Below are positions 1 to 7,474 of a DNA stretch of 64,000 nt, one piece after another (positions within the stretch are counted from its first letter, which is position 1; the number at the start of each line of letters is the position of its first letter). The position numbers and the translations under genes are program-made. This DNA comes from Porticoccus sp002341315 (lineage in GTDB: Bacteria; Pseudomonadota; Gammaproteobacteria; Pseudomonadales; Porticoccaceae): assembly GCF_047634355.1 (NCBI RefSeq), contig NZ_JBLIAL010000003.1. One strand, given 5' to 3'. The notes under the pieces were generated by a model. That model searched no databases. It saw nothing but the letters and a program-made list of their open reading frames with translations, and was not told where the DNA came from.

Positions 1-1
1 G

Positions 2-865
2 TTACCTGCGGCAAAGCTAAAAAACTGGTTACCGGCAATCGATAACAACAATGCCCAGCAGGAATACTATCTAACAGACATCATTGCGCTTGCACACGAA
101 CATAATTGCAAGATCAAAACCTCGCAACCCCTGTTCCCGGAAGAGATAGAGGGCGTGAATAATCGTAGTCAGTTGAGCCGACTGGAGCGTTACTATCAGC
201 GGCAGCATTCAGAACGACTGATGATGGCAGGTATCACCATCGCCGACCCGGACAGACTGGATGTGAGGGGAAAACTGACTGCCGGCACAGACAACTTCAT
301 CGATATTAATGTGCTTTTCGAGGGTGAGGTTGAGTTGGGTAATAACATCCATATTGGCCCGAACTGTGTAATTATCGACAGTTGTATTGGCGACGGGGTC
401 GAAATAAAAGCAAACAGTATTGTGGAAGGCAGCATGATTGGCCCGGGATGTGTCGTGGGACCGTTCGCGAGATTGAGGGCGGGTACCGAGATGGCTGAAA
501 ATGCCAAAATAGGCAATTTTGTTGAAACCAAAAAGTCTATCCTTGGAAAAGGCACAAAAATCAATCATCTTAGCTATGTGGGTGATGCTTCCCTGGGTGC
601 TAATGTCAATGTTGGAGCCGGCACGATCACCTGCAACTACGATGGTGTGAACAAACATCAGACGGTGATTGGTGACAATGCGTTTATTGGCTCAAACACC
701 TCACTGGTGGCACCGGTTAATATTGGCAAGGATGCGACAGTGGGCGCTGGCTCCACCATTACATGTAATGTGGCCGATGATGAGCTGGGTTTGACCAGAG
801 CGGAGCAACGCAACATTCAGGGCTGGAAGCGGCCGACAAAAAAGATACATCCCTCCAGTAATTAA
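2..865 (+). CDS. glmU: GlmU, 3' part: UDP-GlcNAc pyrophosphorylase / glucosamine-1-P acetyltransferase
   Basis: The gene is cut by the left window edge; the frame is open from base 2, and the GTG at 155 is an internal valine codon, not a start. What remains is the end of the uridyltransferase domain, the linker helix and the whole left-handed beta-helix acetyltransferase domain with its hexapeptide repeats. The stretches NHLSYVGD and GAGTITCNYDG match the acetyl-CoA site of GlmU, including the catalytic His of NHL. The protein makes UDP-GlcNAc from GlcN-1-P in the cytoplasm for peptidoglycan and LPS. It lies 11 bases before glmS, so the two are very likely co-transcribed. Identification is secure; the N-terminal domain cannot be judged. 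Confidence 0.97.
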   Translation, partial: LPAAKLKNWLPAIDNNNAQQEYYLTDIIALAHEHNCKIKTSQPLFPEEIEGVNNRSQLSRLERYYQRQHSERLMMAGITIADPDRLDVRGKLTAGTDNFIDINVLFEGEVELGNNIHIGPNCVIIDSCIGDGVEIKANSIVEGSMIGPGCVVGPFARLRAGTEMAENAKIGNFVETKKSILGKGTKINHLSYVGDASLGANVNVGAGTITCNYDGVNKHQTVIGDNAFIGSNTSLVAPVNIGKDATVGAGSTITCNVADDELGLTRAEQRNIQGWKRPTKKIHPSSN

Positions 866-876
866 CGGAAAATTTT

Positions 877-2706
877 ATGTGTGGAATAGTTGGGGCACAA
901 GCACAGCGGAATGTGATCGGCATCCTGATCGAGGGGCTCAAAAGACTGGAGTATCGCGGTTATGATTCTGCCGGTCTGGCTGTGGTTGATCAAAACGGTG
1001 AGCTGCAGTTACGCAAAAAACAGGGCAAGGTGGCGCAGTTGGTCGATCGGTTGGTTGAGCAGCCAACCCGTGGCAACCTCGGAATTGCTCATACCCGCTG
1101 GGCAACTCATGGTATTCCCAATGAAACCAATGCCCACCCACATACGTCCGGCGGTGTGGCTGTTGTGCACAATGGCATTATTGAAAACCATGCCGAGCTG
1201 AAGAAAGAGCTGTTGAATCTGGGTTATCAGTTTGCGTCCGAAACTGATACCGAGGTGATTGCCCATCTGGTGAATCACTTGCTGAAAAGTGCCGGTTCAC
1301 TCCGTGAGGCAGTGCAAGATTGCCTGACGCGATTGCGCGGTGCCTATGCGCTGGCAGTGATCAGTACCAGTGAACCCGGAATATTAATTGGTGCCCGAAG
1401 CGGTAGTCCACTGGTTATAGGTGTCGGTATCGAAGAAACATTCCTGGCTTCTGACCAAATGGCACTGCGCCAGGTAACGGATCGATTTGTGTTTCTCAAA
1501 GAGGGTGATCTGGTCGAGTTAAAAGAAGGCGACTATAGCGTTTTTGACAAAACTGGCAGCCTGGTAGAACGCGATATAGACACACTTCCAGGTGGTGACG
1601 ATGTTGCTGACAAAGGTGGTTACCGCCATTACATGATGAAGGAGATATTTGAGCAGCCTGAAGTGCTTGAATCCACTCTGGAGGGACGTATCAGCCAAAC
1701 CCAGGTTTTAACGGAAGCATTTGGCAGTCGCGCCGTTGAAATATTTCCCAAGATAAAAGCCGTGCATATAGTGGCCTGTGGCACCAGTTATCATGCCGGG
1801 CTTGTGGCCCGCTTCTGGTTGGAAGAATGGGCCGGTATTCCCTGTCAGGTCGAGGTGGCCAGTGAGTACCGCTACCGCAAGGTTGTTGTTCCCGCCGATA
1901 CCTTGTTTGTCACGATTTCTCAATCCGGAGAAACGGCCGATACCCTTGCCGCCTTGGCCTCAGCAAAAACATCCGGCTATCTCGCCACACTGGTCATCTG
2001 TAATGTTGCCAACAGCTCGCTGGTTAGGGAGTCGGATATGGCCTTGATGACCTATGCCGGACCGGAAATCGGTGTTGCATCGACAAAAGCATTCACGACC
2101 CAGTTAGTGGCTTTGCAACTACTTTGTATCGGCATTGGCAAGAGCCATGGCCTGCCCGAAGAAACAGAGCGATTGCTGGTGGAAGCCCTTCGTCAGTTGC
2201 CACGGCTCTGTCGGGACACACTTTCACTGAATGGTCAGATTGAAGAAATCTTTGAGAGTTTTGCTGATAAGCAACACGCCCTTTATCTTGGCCGGGGTGT
2301 GCAGTATCCGGTTGCGCTAGAAGGTGCCCTTAAGCTCAAAGAGATTTCTTATATTCATGCTGAAGCCTACCCCTCGGGTGAACTCAAACACGGACCACTG
2401 GCACTGGTAGACAAGGATATGCCGGTGGTGGCGGTAGCGCCCAACAACGATTTACTCGAAAAATTGAAATCAAATCTACATGAAGTAAAAGCCCGTGGGG
2501 GGCAACTATTTGTCTTTGCCGACCTGAATGCCGGATTTGAAAATGAGACGGATGTGACGGTAATTAATCTTCCCCATGTTCCGAAGAGTCTGGAAGCCGT
2601 CATTTATACGATACCACTGCAATTACTCTCTTATCATGTGGCTGTGCTGAAGGGAACTGACGTCGATCAGCCGCGCAACCTGGCAAAGTCTGTCACTGTT
2701 GAGTAA
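877..2706 (+). CDS. glmS: Glucosamine--fructose-6-phosphate aminotransferase (isomerizing)
   Basis: The 609-residue protein has the usual GlmS length. It begins MCGIVGA, so Cys2 becomes the N-terminal nucleophile of the class II glutamine amidotransferase domain after Met removal. Two SIS sugar-isomerase domains follow (motifs CGTSYHAG, SQSGETADT and the HAEAYPSGELKHGP region), and the C-terminal tail LAKSVTVE is typical of the family. GlmS makes glucosamine-6-P from fructose-6-P and glutamine and is the committing step for amino-sugar synthesis. It sits directly behind glmU and is closed by an intrinsic terminator. Its 3' end is the conserved recognition region used by Tn7 (see the next entries). 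Confidence 0.98.
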   Translation: MCGIVGAQAQRNVIGILIEGLKRLEYRGYDSAGLAVVDQNGELQLRKKQGKVAQLVDRLVEQPTRGNLGIAHTRWATHGIPNETNAHPHTSGGVAVVHNGIIENHAELKKELLNLGYQFASETDTEVIAHLVNHLLKSAGSLREAVQDCLTRLRGAYALAVISTSEPGILIGARSGSPLVIGVGIEETFLASDQMALRQVTDRFVFLKEGDLVELKEGDYSVFDKTGSLVERDIDTLPGGDDVADKGGYRHYMMKEIFEQPEVLESTLEGRISQTQVLTEAFGSRAVEIFPKIKAVHIVACGTSYHAGLVARFWLEEWAGIPCQVEVASEYRYRKVVVPADTLFVTISQSGETADTLAALASAKTSGYLATLVICNVANSSLVRESDMALMTYAGPEIGVASTKAFTTQLVALQLLCIGIGKSHGLPEETERLLVEALRQLPRLCRDTLSLNGQIEEIFESFADKQHALYLGRGVQYPVALEGALKLKEISYIHAEAYPSGELKHGPLALVDKDMPVVAVAPNNDLLEKLKSNLHEVKARGGQLFVFADLNAGFENETDVTVINLPHVPKSLEAVIYTIPLQLLSYHVAVLKGTDVDQPRNLAKSVTVE

Positions 2707-2711
2707 CGATT

Positions 2712-2740
2712 AAAACTGCCTGTCCCCCCAGGCAGTTTTT
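2712..2740 (+). terminator. Intrinsic terminator of glmU-glmS
   Basis: AAAACTGCCTG and CAGGCAGTTTT form a GC-rich hairpin with a C-rich loop followed by a T run, starting 6 bases after the glmS stop codon. Confidence 0.9.
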
Positions 2741-2933
2741 GAAGAACCCCCCTACTCCCGAGCCCTTCCTGCTAGCCCAGGGTTTATATCAAATCACCCA
2801 CCTCCCACTAATTGCACATGGCCCCTGTGTGCAAGGTTTAGCCTGTCAGAACCAGTCAGGCCCCTCATTCCATGAGTCATGAACCCCGGAAATAGGCGTA
2901 GTTAACAACTAGGCACGATAAAATTAGTAATTG

Positions 2934-2952
2934 ATCATCATAATATGATGAT
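2934..2952. repeat. Perfect inverted repeat, 8-base arms
   Basis: ATCATCAT and ATGATGAT flank the trinucleotide AAT. It could be an operator for a small dimeric regulator or a weak hairpin. No gene starts within 200 bases on either strand, so its role is unknown. Confidence 0.6.
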
Positions 2953-3054
2953 AGTATGATAATGAAAAATGAGTTGTATCCAATTCAAAGTTAAATAAGA
3001 CACAAAGGCGCCGCTCGAACAAGCAAACTGCTGATGGCGAAAATATTTTTATGA

Positions 3055-3077
3055 TGTGGGCAGGAAAATAGTCGAAC
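3055..3077 (+). mobile_element. Possible remnant of a Tn7-type transposon end
   Basis: The stretch begins TGTGGGC and continues to AAAATAGT. From memory, Tn7 ends begin TGTGGGCGG and continue with an AAAATAGT-type TnsB site; with a one-base gap the match covers most positions. It lies 349 bases beyond the glmS stop, in the region where Tn7 family elements insert, but farther than the normal insertion point about 25 bases past glmS. No second TnsB site and no tns gene are present. Chance similarity is quite possible. Confidence 0.25.
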
Positions 3078-3127
3078 AACCCAGACTGTCTACCGAAATC
3101 TGTTTTATCTCGTAGCTCGAACCTTTA

Positions 3128-3153
3128 CCCCATTTTCAAATGGGGTTTTTTTT
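3128..3153 (+). terminator. Intrinsic terminator without an obvious gene
   Basis: CCCCATTT and AAATGGGG form a hairpin followed by eight T. It lies 25 bases beyond the end of the opposite-strand hexR gene. There is no plus-strand gene between it and the glmS terminator 390 bases upstream, so it probably ends an unannotated transcript or blocks read-through into hexR antisense. Confidence 0.75.
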
Positions 3154-3178
3154 GGCTGTTTTTTGGTGAAATGCAGAG

Positions 3179-4039
3179 TTAATGATTTTCCAGTGGTTCC
3201 CGCAGCACTTCCAGACCGAGCTGCATTTCCAGCAGATGCTCTTGCAGACGACCGCCTTTATGCTGGGCTACGCCAATTGCCAGTACATCAATCAGTACCA
3301 GATGGGCAATACGGGATGACAGCGGCGTATAGATTTGGAAGTCTTCCTTGACGTCGATGGTTAACGGGATATTTGCGGCATTGGCGACCGGAGAATCTGA
3401 GGGTGCAATTGCGATAACAATGGCACCTCTGCTCTTTACGCGCTCCATGGCATTGATCAATGTCGTGGTCCTTCCCGACTGGGAAATGGCGATGACCACA
3501 TCCCCGGGTGCCATGGAGGCGGCGGACATATTCTGTAAGTGCGGATCGGCATAGGCTGCAGCAGAGACCTGCAGACGGAAAAACTTGTGCTGGGCGTCGG
3601 TTGCCACGGCAGCGGACGCGCCAAACCCGTAGAATTCCACCCGGTTGGCTACACAGAGCGCCTGAACAGCCTGGTCAAGCATGTTCAGGTCCAATGAATC
3701 ACGAACCTTCAGCAGGGTGTCGACAGTGGAATCGAAGACCTTGAAGGTGTATTCGGCCACAGAGTCCTGGTCAGTGACGGCAATCTGCCCGTAGCTCGGG
3801 CTGGATGCCAGTTGTTGTGCCAGGGCCAGTTTGAAATCCTGAAAACCATCACAGCCCACGGCGCGACAGAAGCGCACTACGGTGGGCTCGCTGACCTCGG
3901 CTTTCTCTGCCAGATCCACGATTCTCATGCGAATGACATCGGTCAGATTGGCCAGAATAAACTCTGCTACCTTGCGTTCCGATTTGCGTAAGCTGGGCAG
4001 GCTACTGCTGATAGCCCAGGTGAGTGCAGCAGGTTTCAT
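3179..4039 (-). CDS. hexR: HexR-type transcriptional regulator (RpiR family)
   Basis: 286 residues. An N-terminal RpiR helix-turn-helix (about residues 39-62, VDLAEKAEVSEPTVVRFCR) is followed by a SIS sugar-phosphate-binding domain (GFGASAAVA, then AISQSGRTTT). HexR of pseudomonads and Shewanella represses or activates Entner-Doudoroff and central carbon genes and responds to 2-keto-3-deoxy-6-phosphogluconate. Here no sugar gene is adjacent; the neighbour is divergent uvrD. An AGGGAGA ribosome site precedes the ATG, and a perfect 15-base palindrome of HexR type lies 29-43 bases upstream of the start, which suggests autoregulation. Family is certain; the HexR subtype rests on sequence resemblance plus the operator. 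Confidence 0.88.
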   Translation of the reverse strand: MKPAALTWAISSSLPSLRKSERKVAEFILANLTDVIRMRIVDLAEKAEVSEPTVVRFCRAVGCDGFQDFKLALAQQLASSPSYGQIAVTDQDSVAEYTFKVFDSTVDTLLKVRDSLDLNMLDQAVQALCVANRVEFYGFGASAAVATDAQHKFFRLQVSAAAYADPHLQNMSAASMAPGDVVIAISQSGRTTTLINAMERVKSRGAIVIAIAPSDSPVANAANIPLTIDVKEDFQIYTPLSSRIAHLVLIDVLAIGVAQHKGGRLQEHLLEMQLGLEVLREPLENH

Positions 4040-4067
4040 GGTGATTTCTCCCTAACACGAGCTTTAT

Positions 4068-4082
4068 TGTAAATAATTTACA
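4068..4082. promoter_or_regulatory. Predicted HexR operator
   Basis: TGTAAATAATTTACA is a perfect palindrome with 7-base arms around one central base. The published HexR consensus is of the form TGTAATnnnATTACA, which this matches apart from the inner positions. It sits 29 bases upstream of the hexR start codon and about 87 bases upstream of uvrD. Confidence 0.75.
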
Positions 4083-4151
4083 GAAAAATGGAATTCTTGT
4101 AGTAAAAACCGGTTGCCGGGCGCACGGATCATCCACCCCGAGCGGGGGTTC

Positions 4152-4160
4152 TGATAGAAT
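4152..4160 (+). promoter_or_regulatory. Extended -10 element directly before uvrD
   Basis: TGATAGAAT fits an extended -10 box (TGnTAnnnT). It ends 8 bases before the uvrD ATG, so transcription from it would begin almost at the start codon. No -35 box is clear. Confidence 0.45.
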
Positions 4161-4168
4161 TCACCGCC

Positions 4169-6337
4169 ATGGATGTCACGACAATACTCGATCCCCTAAA
4201 CCCTGCTCAACGTGAGGCTGTTTCCAGCAACGCCAGTCATCTTCTGGTTCTGGCAGGTGCCGGCAGTGGTAAAACCCGCGTTCTTGTCCATCGGATTGCC
4301 TGGTTGATACAGGTGGAACAGGTTTCGCCCTATTCGATCATAGCGGTCACCTTTACCAATAAAGCGGCGAGGGAGATGCGGGGGCGTATTGAAGAACTGT
4401 TGGGTTTCTCCGCCCGGGGAATGTGGGTGGGCACCTTTCACGGATTGGCCCATCGACTACTCAAAATGCATTGGCAAGATGCGAGTCTGCCGGAAAATTT
4501 TCAGATACTGGACAGTGACGATCAGCTTCGGTTGGTAAAACGACTCTATCAGGGCCTGGGTATTGATGACAGTCGCTGGCCGCACCGACAGGCCCAGTCA
4601 TTTATTAACAACCAGAAAGATGAGGGACTGCGCAGTCGCGATTTGCAACCGGCTCACGATCCCTATCAGCGAACCATGCAGCAGGTTTATGCTGCCTACG
4701 AGGAAGCCTGTGAGCGCGGCGGCATGGTGGATTTCGGTGAGCTACTGCTTCGTGCGCACGAGCTCTGGCTGAAAAATCCCGAACTCCTGCAGCATTATCA
4801 GCATCGTTTCCGGCATCTGCTGGCAGACGAGTTCCAGGATACCAACGCTATTCAATATGCCTGGTTGCGGGTGCTGGCAGGTGATCAGGTACCGGTAACG
4901 GCGGTGGGTGATGATGATCAGTCAATCTATGGCTGGCGCGGCGCCAAGGTGGAAAACATACGCTATTTTTCCCGCGATTATCCGGCTACCCAGACTGTAA
5001 GACTGGAGCAGAATTACCGTTCCAGTAAAAACATCCTCGAAGCAGCCAATGCGGTGATTTCGCGCAACGCCAATCGGTTGGGTAAAAACCTGTGGACAGA
5101 GGACAATGAAGGTGAGGCTATCTCACTCTATGCCGCCTTCAACGAGCAGGATGAAGCCCGTTTTATTGCCGAGCGGCTGAGGGAATGGGTCAATCAGGGC
5201 AATCTGCGTGAGGAGTCGGCCATTCTTTACCGTTCCAATGCACAGTCCCGGGTACTCGAAGAAGCTCTGTTGCGCGCGGCCATCCCCTATCGTATCTACG
5301 GTGGACAAAAATTTTATGAGCGTCAGGAAATACGCAACGCCCTCGCCTACTTGAGATTGTTGGTCAATTGTCACGACGATGCCGCATTTGAGCGAGTGGT
5401 TAACACACCGACCCGTGGTATCGGTGACAAAACAATCCAGGAATTGCGTGAGCTGGCCCGCGAAGAAGGCATGTCGCTCTGGCGAACAGCCGAGCATGCC
5501 ATCGCTGCCGGACGTTTTTCGGGCCGGGCCAGCAATGCCTTGGAAGCTTTCCTGAAACTACTGGCAAAACTGGGCGAAGAGTCTGCGGGGTTGCCGCTGC
5601 ATGAATTGGTAGACCACATAATTGAAGGGAGTGGATTGATTGACTTCCATCGCCGGGAAAAAGGGGATCGCGGTGAATCCAGAGTGGAAAACCTGCAGGA
5701 GTTGGTGATCGCCTGCCGATCCTTTGAGCCGGAGGAAAAGGAGTTGCCACCATTGCCACAATTTCTCGATCGGGCTGCTTTGGATGCCGGAGACCGGCAG
5801 GCAGATGTCGGGGAGGATGCGGTGCAACTGATGACATTACACTCGGCCAAAGGGCTTGAATTTCCGTTGGTCTTTCTGGCCGGTATGGAAGAAAACCTGT
5901 TTCCCCACAGGATGTCTGCCGAGGATCCCGATCGACTTGAGGAGGAGCGGCGGCTAGCCTATGTGGGGATTACCCGGGCGATGCAAAAACTCTACCTCAC
6001 CTTTGCCGAATCCCGTCAGCAATATGGCATCGAAAACTATAACCGCGTATCCCGCTTTGTCCGTGATATTCCGGCCAATCTGGTGGAAGAGGTTCGGTTG
6101 CGCGCCCAGATTAAGCGCCCTACCAGCTATGCCCGGCAACCGGCAATGAACCTCAGTGATAGCGGTGAAGACACGGGCCTATCTCTGGGACAGCGGGTTC
6201 TGCATCCTATTTTCGGCGAGGGTGTCGTCATCAATTTCGAGGGCAATGGTGCACATGCCCGGGTACAGGTTAATTTTGATAAAGAAGGAACCAAATGGCT
6301 GGTTTTGGCCTATGCCAAACTCAGCCCGGTTGCCTGA
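4169..6337 (+). CDS. uvrD: DNA helicase II UvrD
   Basis: The 722-residue superfamily 1A 3'-5' helicase is nearly collinear with E. coli UvrD (720 residues). Walker A is AGAGSGKT (residues 29-36), the Walker B/motif II is DEFQDT (about 220-225), and motif III/IV areas read GDDDQSIYGWRG and LEQNYRS. Motif V/VI carries TLHSAKGLEFP and VGITRAMQ. The C-terminal tail has the Tudor-like region LGQRVLHPIFGEGVV found in UvrD. It unwinds DNA in nucleotide excision and mismatch repair. No Shine-Dalgarno sequence precedes the ATG, and an extended -10 box lies just upstream, so the mRNA may be nearly leaderless. Confidence 0.97.
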   Translation: MDVTTILDPLNPAQREAVSSNASHLLVLAGAGSGKTRVLVHRIAWLIQVEQVSPYSIIAVTFTNKAAREMRGRIEELLGFSARGMWVGTFHGLAHRLLKMHWQDASLPENFQILDSDDQLRLVKRLYQGLGIDDSRWPHRQAQSFINNQKDEGLRSRDLQPAHDPYQRTMQQVYAAYEEACERGGMVDFGELLLRAHELWLKNPELLQHYQHRFRHLLADEFQDTNAIQYAWLRVLAGDQVPVTAVGDDDQSIYGWRGAKVENIRYFSRDYPATQTVRLEQNYRSSKNILEAANAVISRNANRLGKNLWTEDNEGEAISLYAAFNEQDEARFIAERLREWVNQGNLREESAILYRSNAQSRVLEEALLRAAIPYRIYGGQKFYERQEIRNALAYLRLLVNCHDDAAFERVVNTPTRGIGDKTIQELRELAREEGMSLWRTAEHAIAAGRFSGRASNALEAFLKLLAKLGEESAGLPLHELVDHIIEGSGLIDFHRREKGDRGESRVENLQELVIACRSFEPEEKELPPLPQFLDRAALDAGDRQADVGEDAVQLMTLHSAKGLEFPLVFLAGMEENLFPHRMSAEDPDRLEEERRLAYVGITRAMQKLYLTFAESRQQYGIENYNRVSRFVRDIPANLVEEVRLRAQIKRPTSYARQPAMNLSDSGEDTGLSLGQRVLHPIFGEGVVINFEGNGAHARVQVNFDKEGTKWLVLAYAKLSPVA

Positions 6338-6354
6338 TCATTAAGGAAAAAACT

Positions 6355-7452
6355 ATGAAAGCGCCTATCTTGTCGGCAATGCTGTTATTGGTCCTGGTGG
6401 GCTGTAGTGGCGACCGTGACGCTGCATCCCCGGATCGTGAGCAGCAGGCTACCCAGAAAACCTACCAGTGGAAAATGGTCACTACCTGGCCAAAAAACTT
6501 TCCCGGCCTGGGGATGGCCGCTGAAAACTTTGCTGAGCTGGTGGCGCGTATGAGTGGTGGCCGGCTCAAAGTCAAGGTCTACGGCGCGGGTCAGTTGGTG
6601 CCGGCTATGGAGGTCTTCGATGCTGTTTCACAGGGTACCGTCGAAATGGGGCATGGGGCTTCCTATTACTGGAAGGGAAAATCTCCGACCACAGCACTTT
6701 TTACGACCATCCCCTTCGGCCTCAATGCACAGGAAATGAATGGCTGGTTGCACTATGGTGGTGGCATGGCGTTATGGCGTGAGCTTTATGAACCCTTTAA
6801 CCTGATACCGCTGGCAGCGGGCAATACCGGTGTACAGATGGCCGGCTGGTTTAATCGTGAAATCAATTCCCTGGCAGATCTCAAGGGGTTGAAAATGCGG
6901 ATACCGGGTTTGGGTGGCGAGGTGATCAGCCGCATGGGTGTGGAGGCAGTCAATATTCCTGGCGGGGATCTCTATATCGCGATGCAAACGGGTGTGATTG
7001 ATGCCACCGAGTGGGTCGGTCCCTACAATGATCTGGCATTTGGTTTTCATCAGGTGGCCAAGTACTACTATTATCCGGGTTGGCACGAACCGGGCCCGAC
7101 ACTGGAGTTGATGGTTAACAAACAGGCTTTTTCCTCCCTGCCAGATGATCTGCAGGCGATTGTCGAAGTTGCAGCGCGAGCGATTAATCAGGATATGCTG
7201 GACGATTACACCGCTCGCAACAACGGTGCGTTAAAGGAATTGGTGGAAACTCATGGTGTCGAGGTGCGGCCGCTACCCGATGAGGTTCTGGCGGAACTGA
7301 ATCGTGTCACCGATCAGGTTCTGGAGGAAATTGCCAACAAAGATCCCCTGTTCAAGCGGGTTTATGAATCCCAGAATGCTTTCAAAACCGGTGTGATGGA
7401 CTATCACAAAATTTCGGAAGAAGCGTATTATCGTGCCCGGGAGCTGAAATAG
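6355..7452 (+). CDS. TRAP transporter solute-binding lipoprotein (DctP/TakP family)
   Basis: 365 residues. The ATG at 6355 has the ribosome site AAGGAAAAA, and the product starts with a lipoprotein signal ending LVLVGC, so Cys would be lipidated. The mature part is a DctP-type periplasmic binding protein closest to the 2-keto acid/mannitol-chloroaromatic branch (MVTTWPKNFPG, GAGQLVPAMEVFDAV, EWVGPYND). Such proteins capture carboxylates for Na+-driven DctQM permeases. No permease genes are nearby: the gene follows uvrD by 17 bases and converges with the next gene. The permease must be elsewhere or the protein has another role. An ORF beginning 60 bases earlier inside uvrD lacks a signal peptide and is rejected. 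Confidence 0.92.
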   Translation: MKAPILSAMLLLVLVGCSGDRDAASPDREQQATQKTYQWKMVTTWPKNFPGLGMAAENFAELVARMSGGRLKVKVYGAGQLVPAMEVFDAVSQGTVEMGHGASYYWKGKSPTTALFTTIPFGLNAQEMNGWLHYGGGMALWRELYEPFNLIPLAAGNTGVQMAGWFNREINSLADLKGLKMRIPGLGGEVISRMGVEAVNIPGGDLYIAMQTGVIDATEWVGPYNDLAFGFHQVAKYYYYPGWHEPGPTLELMVNKQAFSSLPDDLQAIVEVAARAINQDMLDDYTARNNGALKELVETHGVEVRPLPDEVLAELNRVTDQVLEEIANKDPLFKRVYESQNAFKTGVMDYHKISEEAYYRARELK

Positions 7453-7474
7453 CTGGTTGTCCCGGCGGGGAAAC

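Larger units (their letters stand above)
2741..3127. other. Non-coding region downstream of glmS (attTn7 neighbourhood)
   Basis: No credible reading frame lies here on either strand. In gammaproteobacteria the glmS 3' end followed by its terminator is the attTn7 target, and the recognition part inside glmS is intact. The stretch is AT-rich around 2930-3000 and contains a perfect palindrome (2934-2952) and a Tn7-end-like sequence (3055-3077). The independent intrinsic terminator at 3128-3153 has no gene in front of it. The region could be an old insertion scar or could hold an unrecognised small RNA. Confidence 0.5.

Noticed and set aside
155..865. Separate 236-codon gene starting with GTG at 155
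   Set aside because: The frame is open to the window edge and the upstream codons continue the GlmU sequence, so the GTG is internal.
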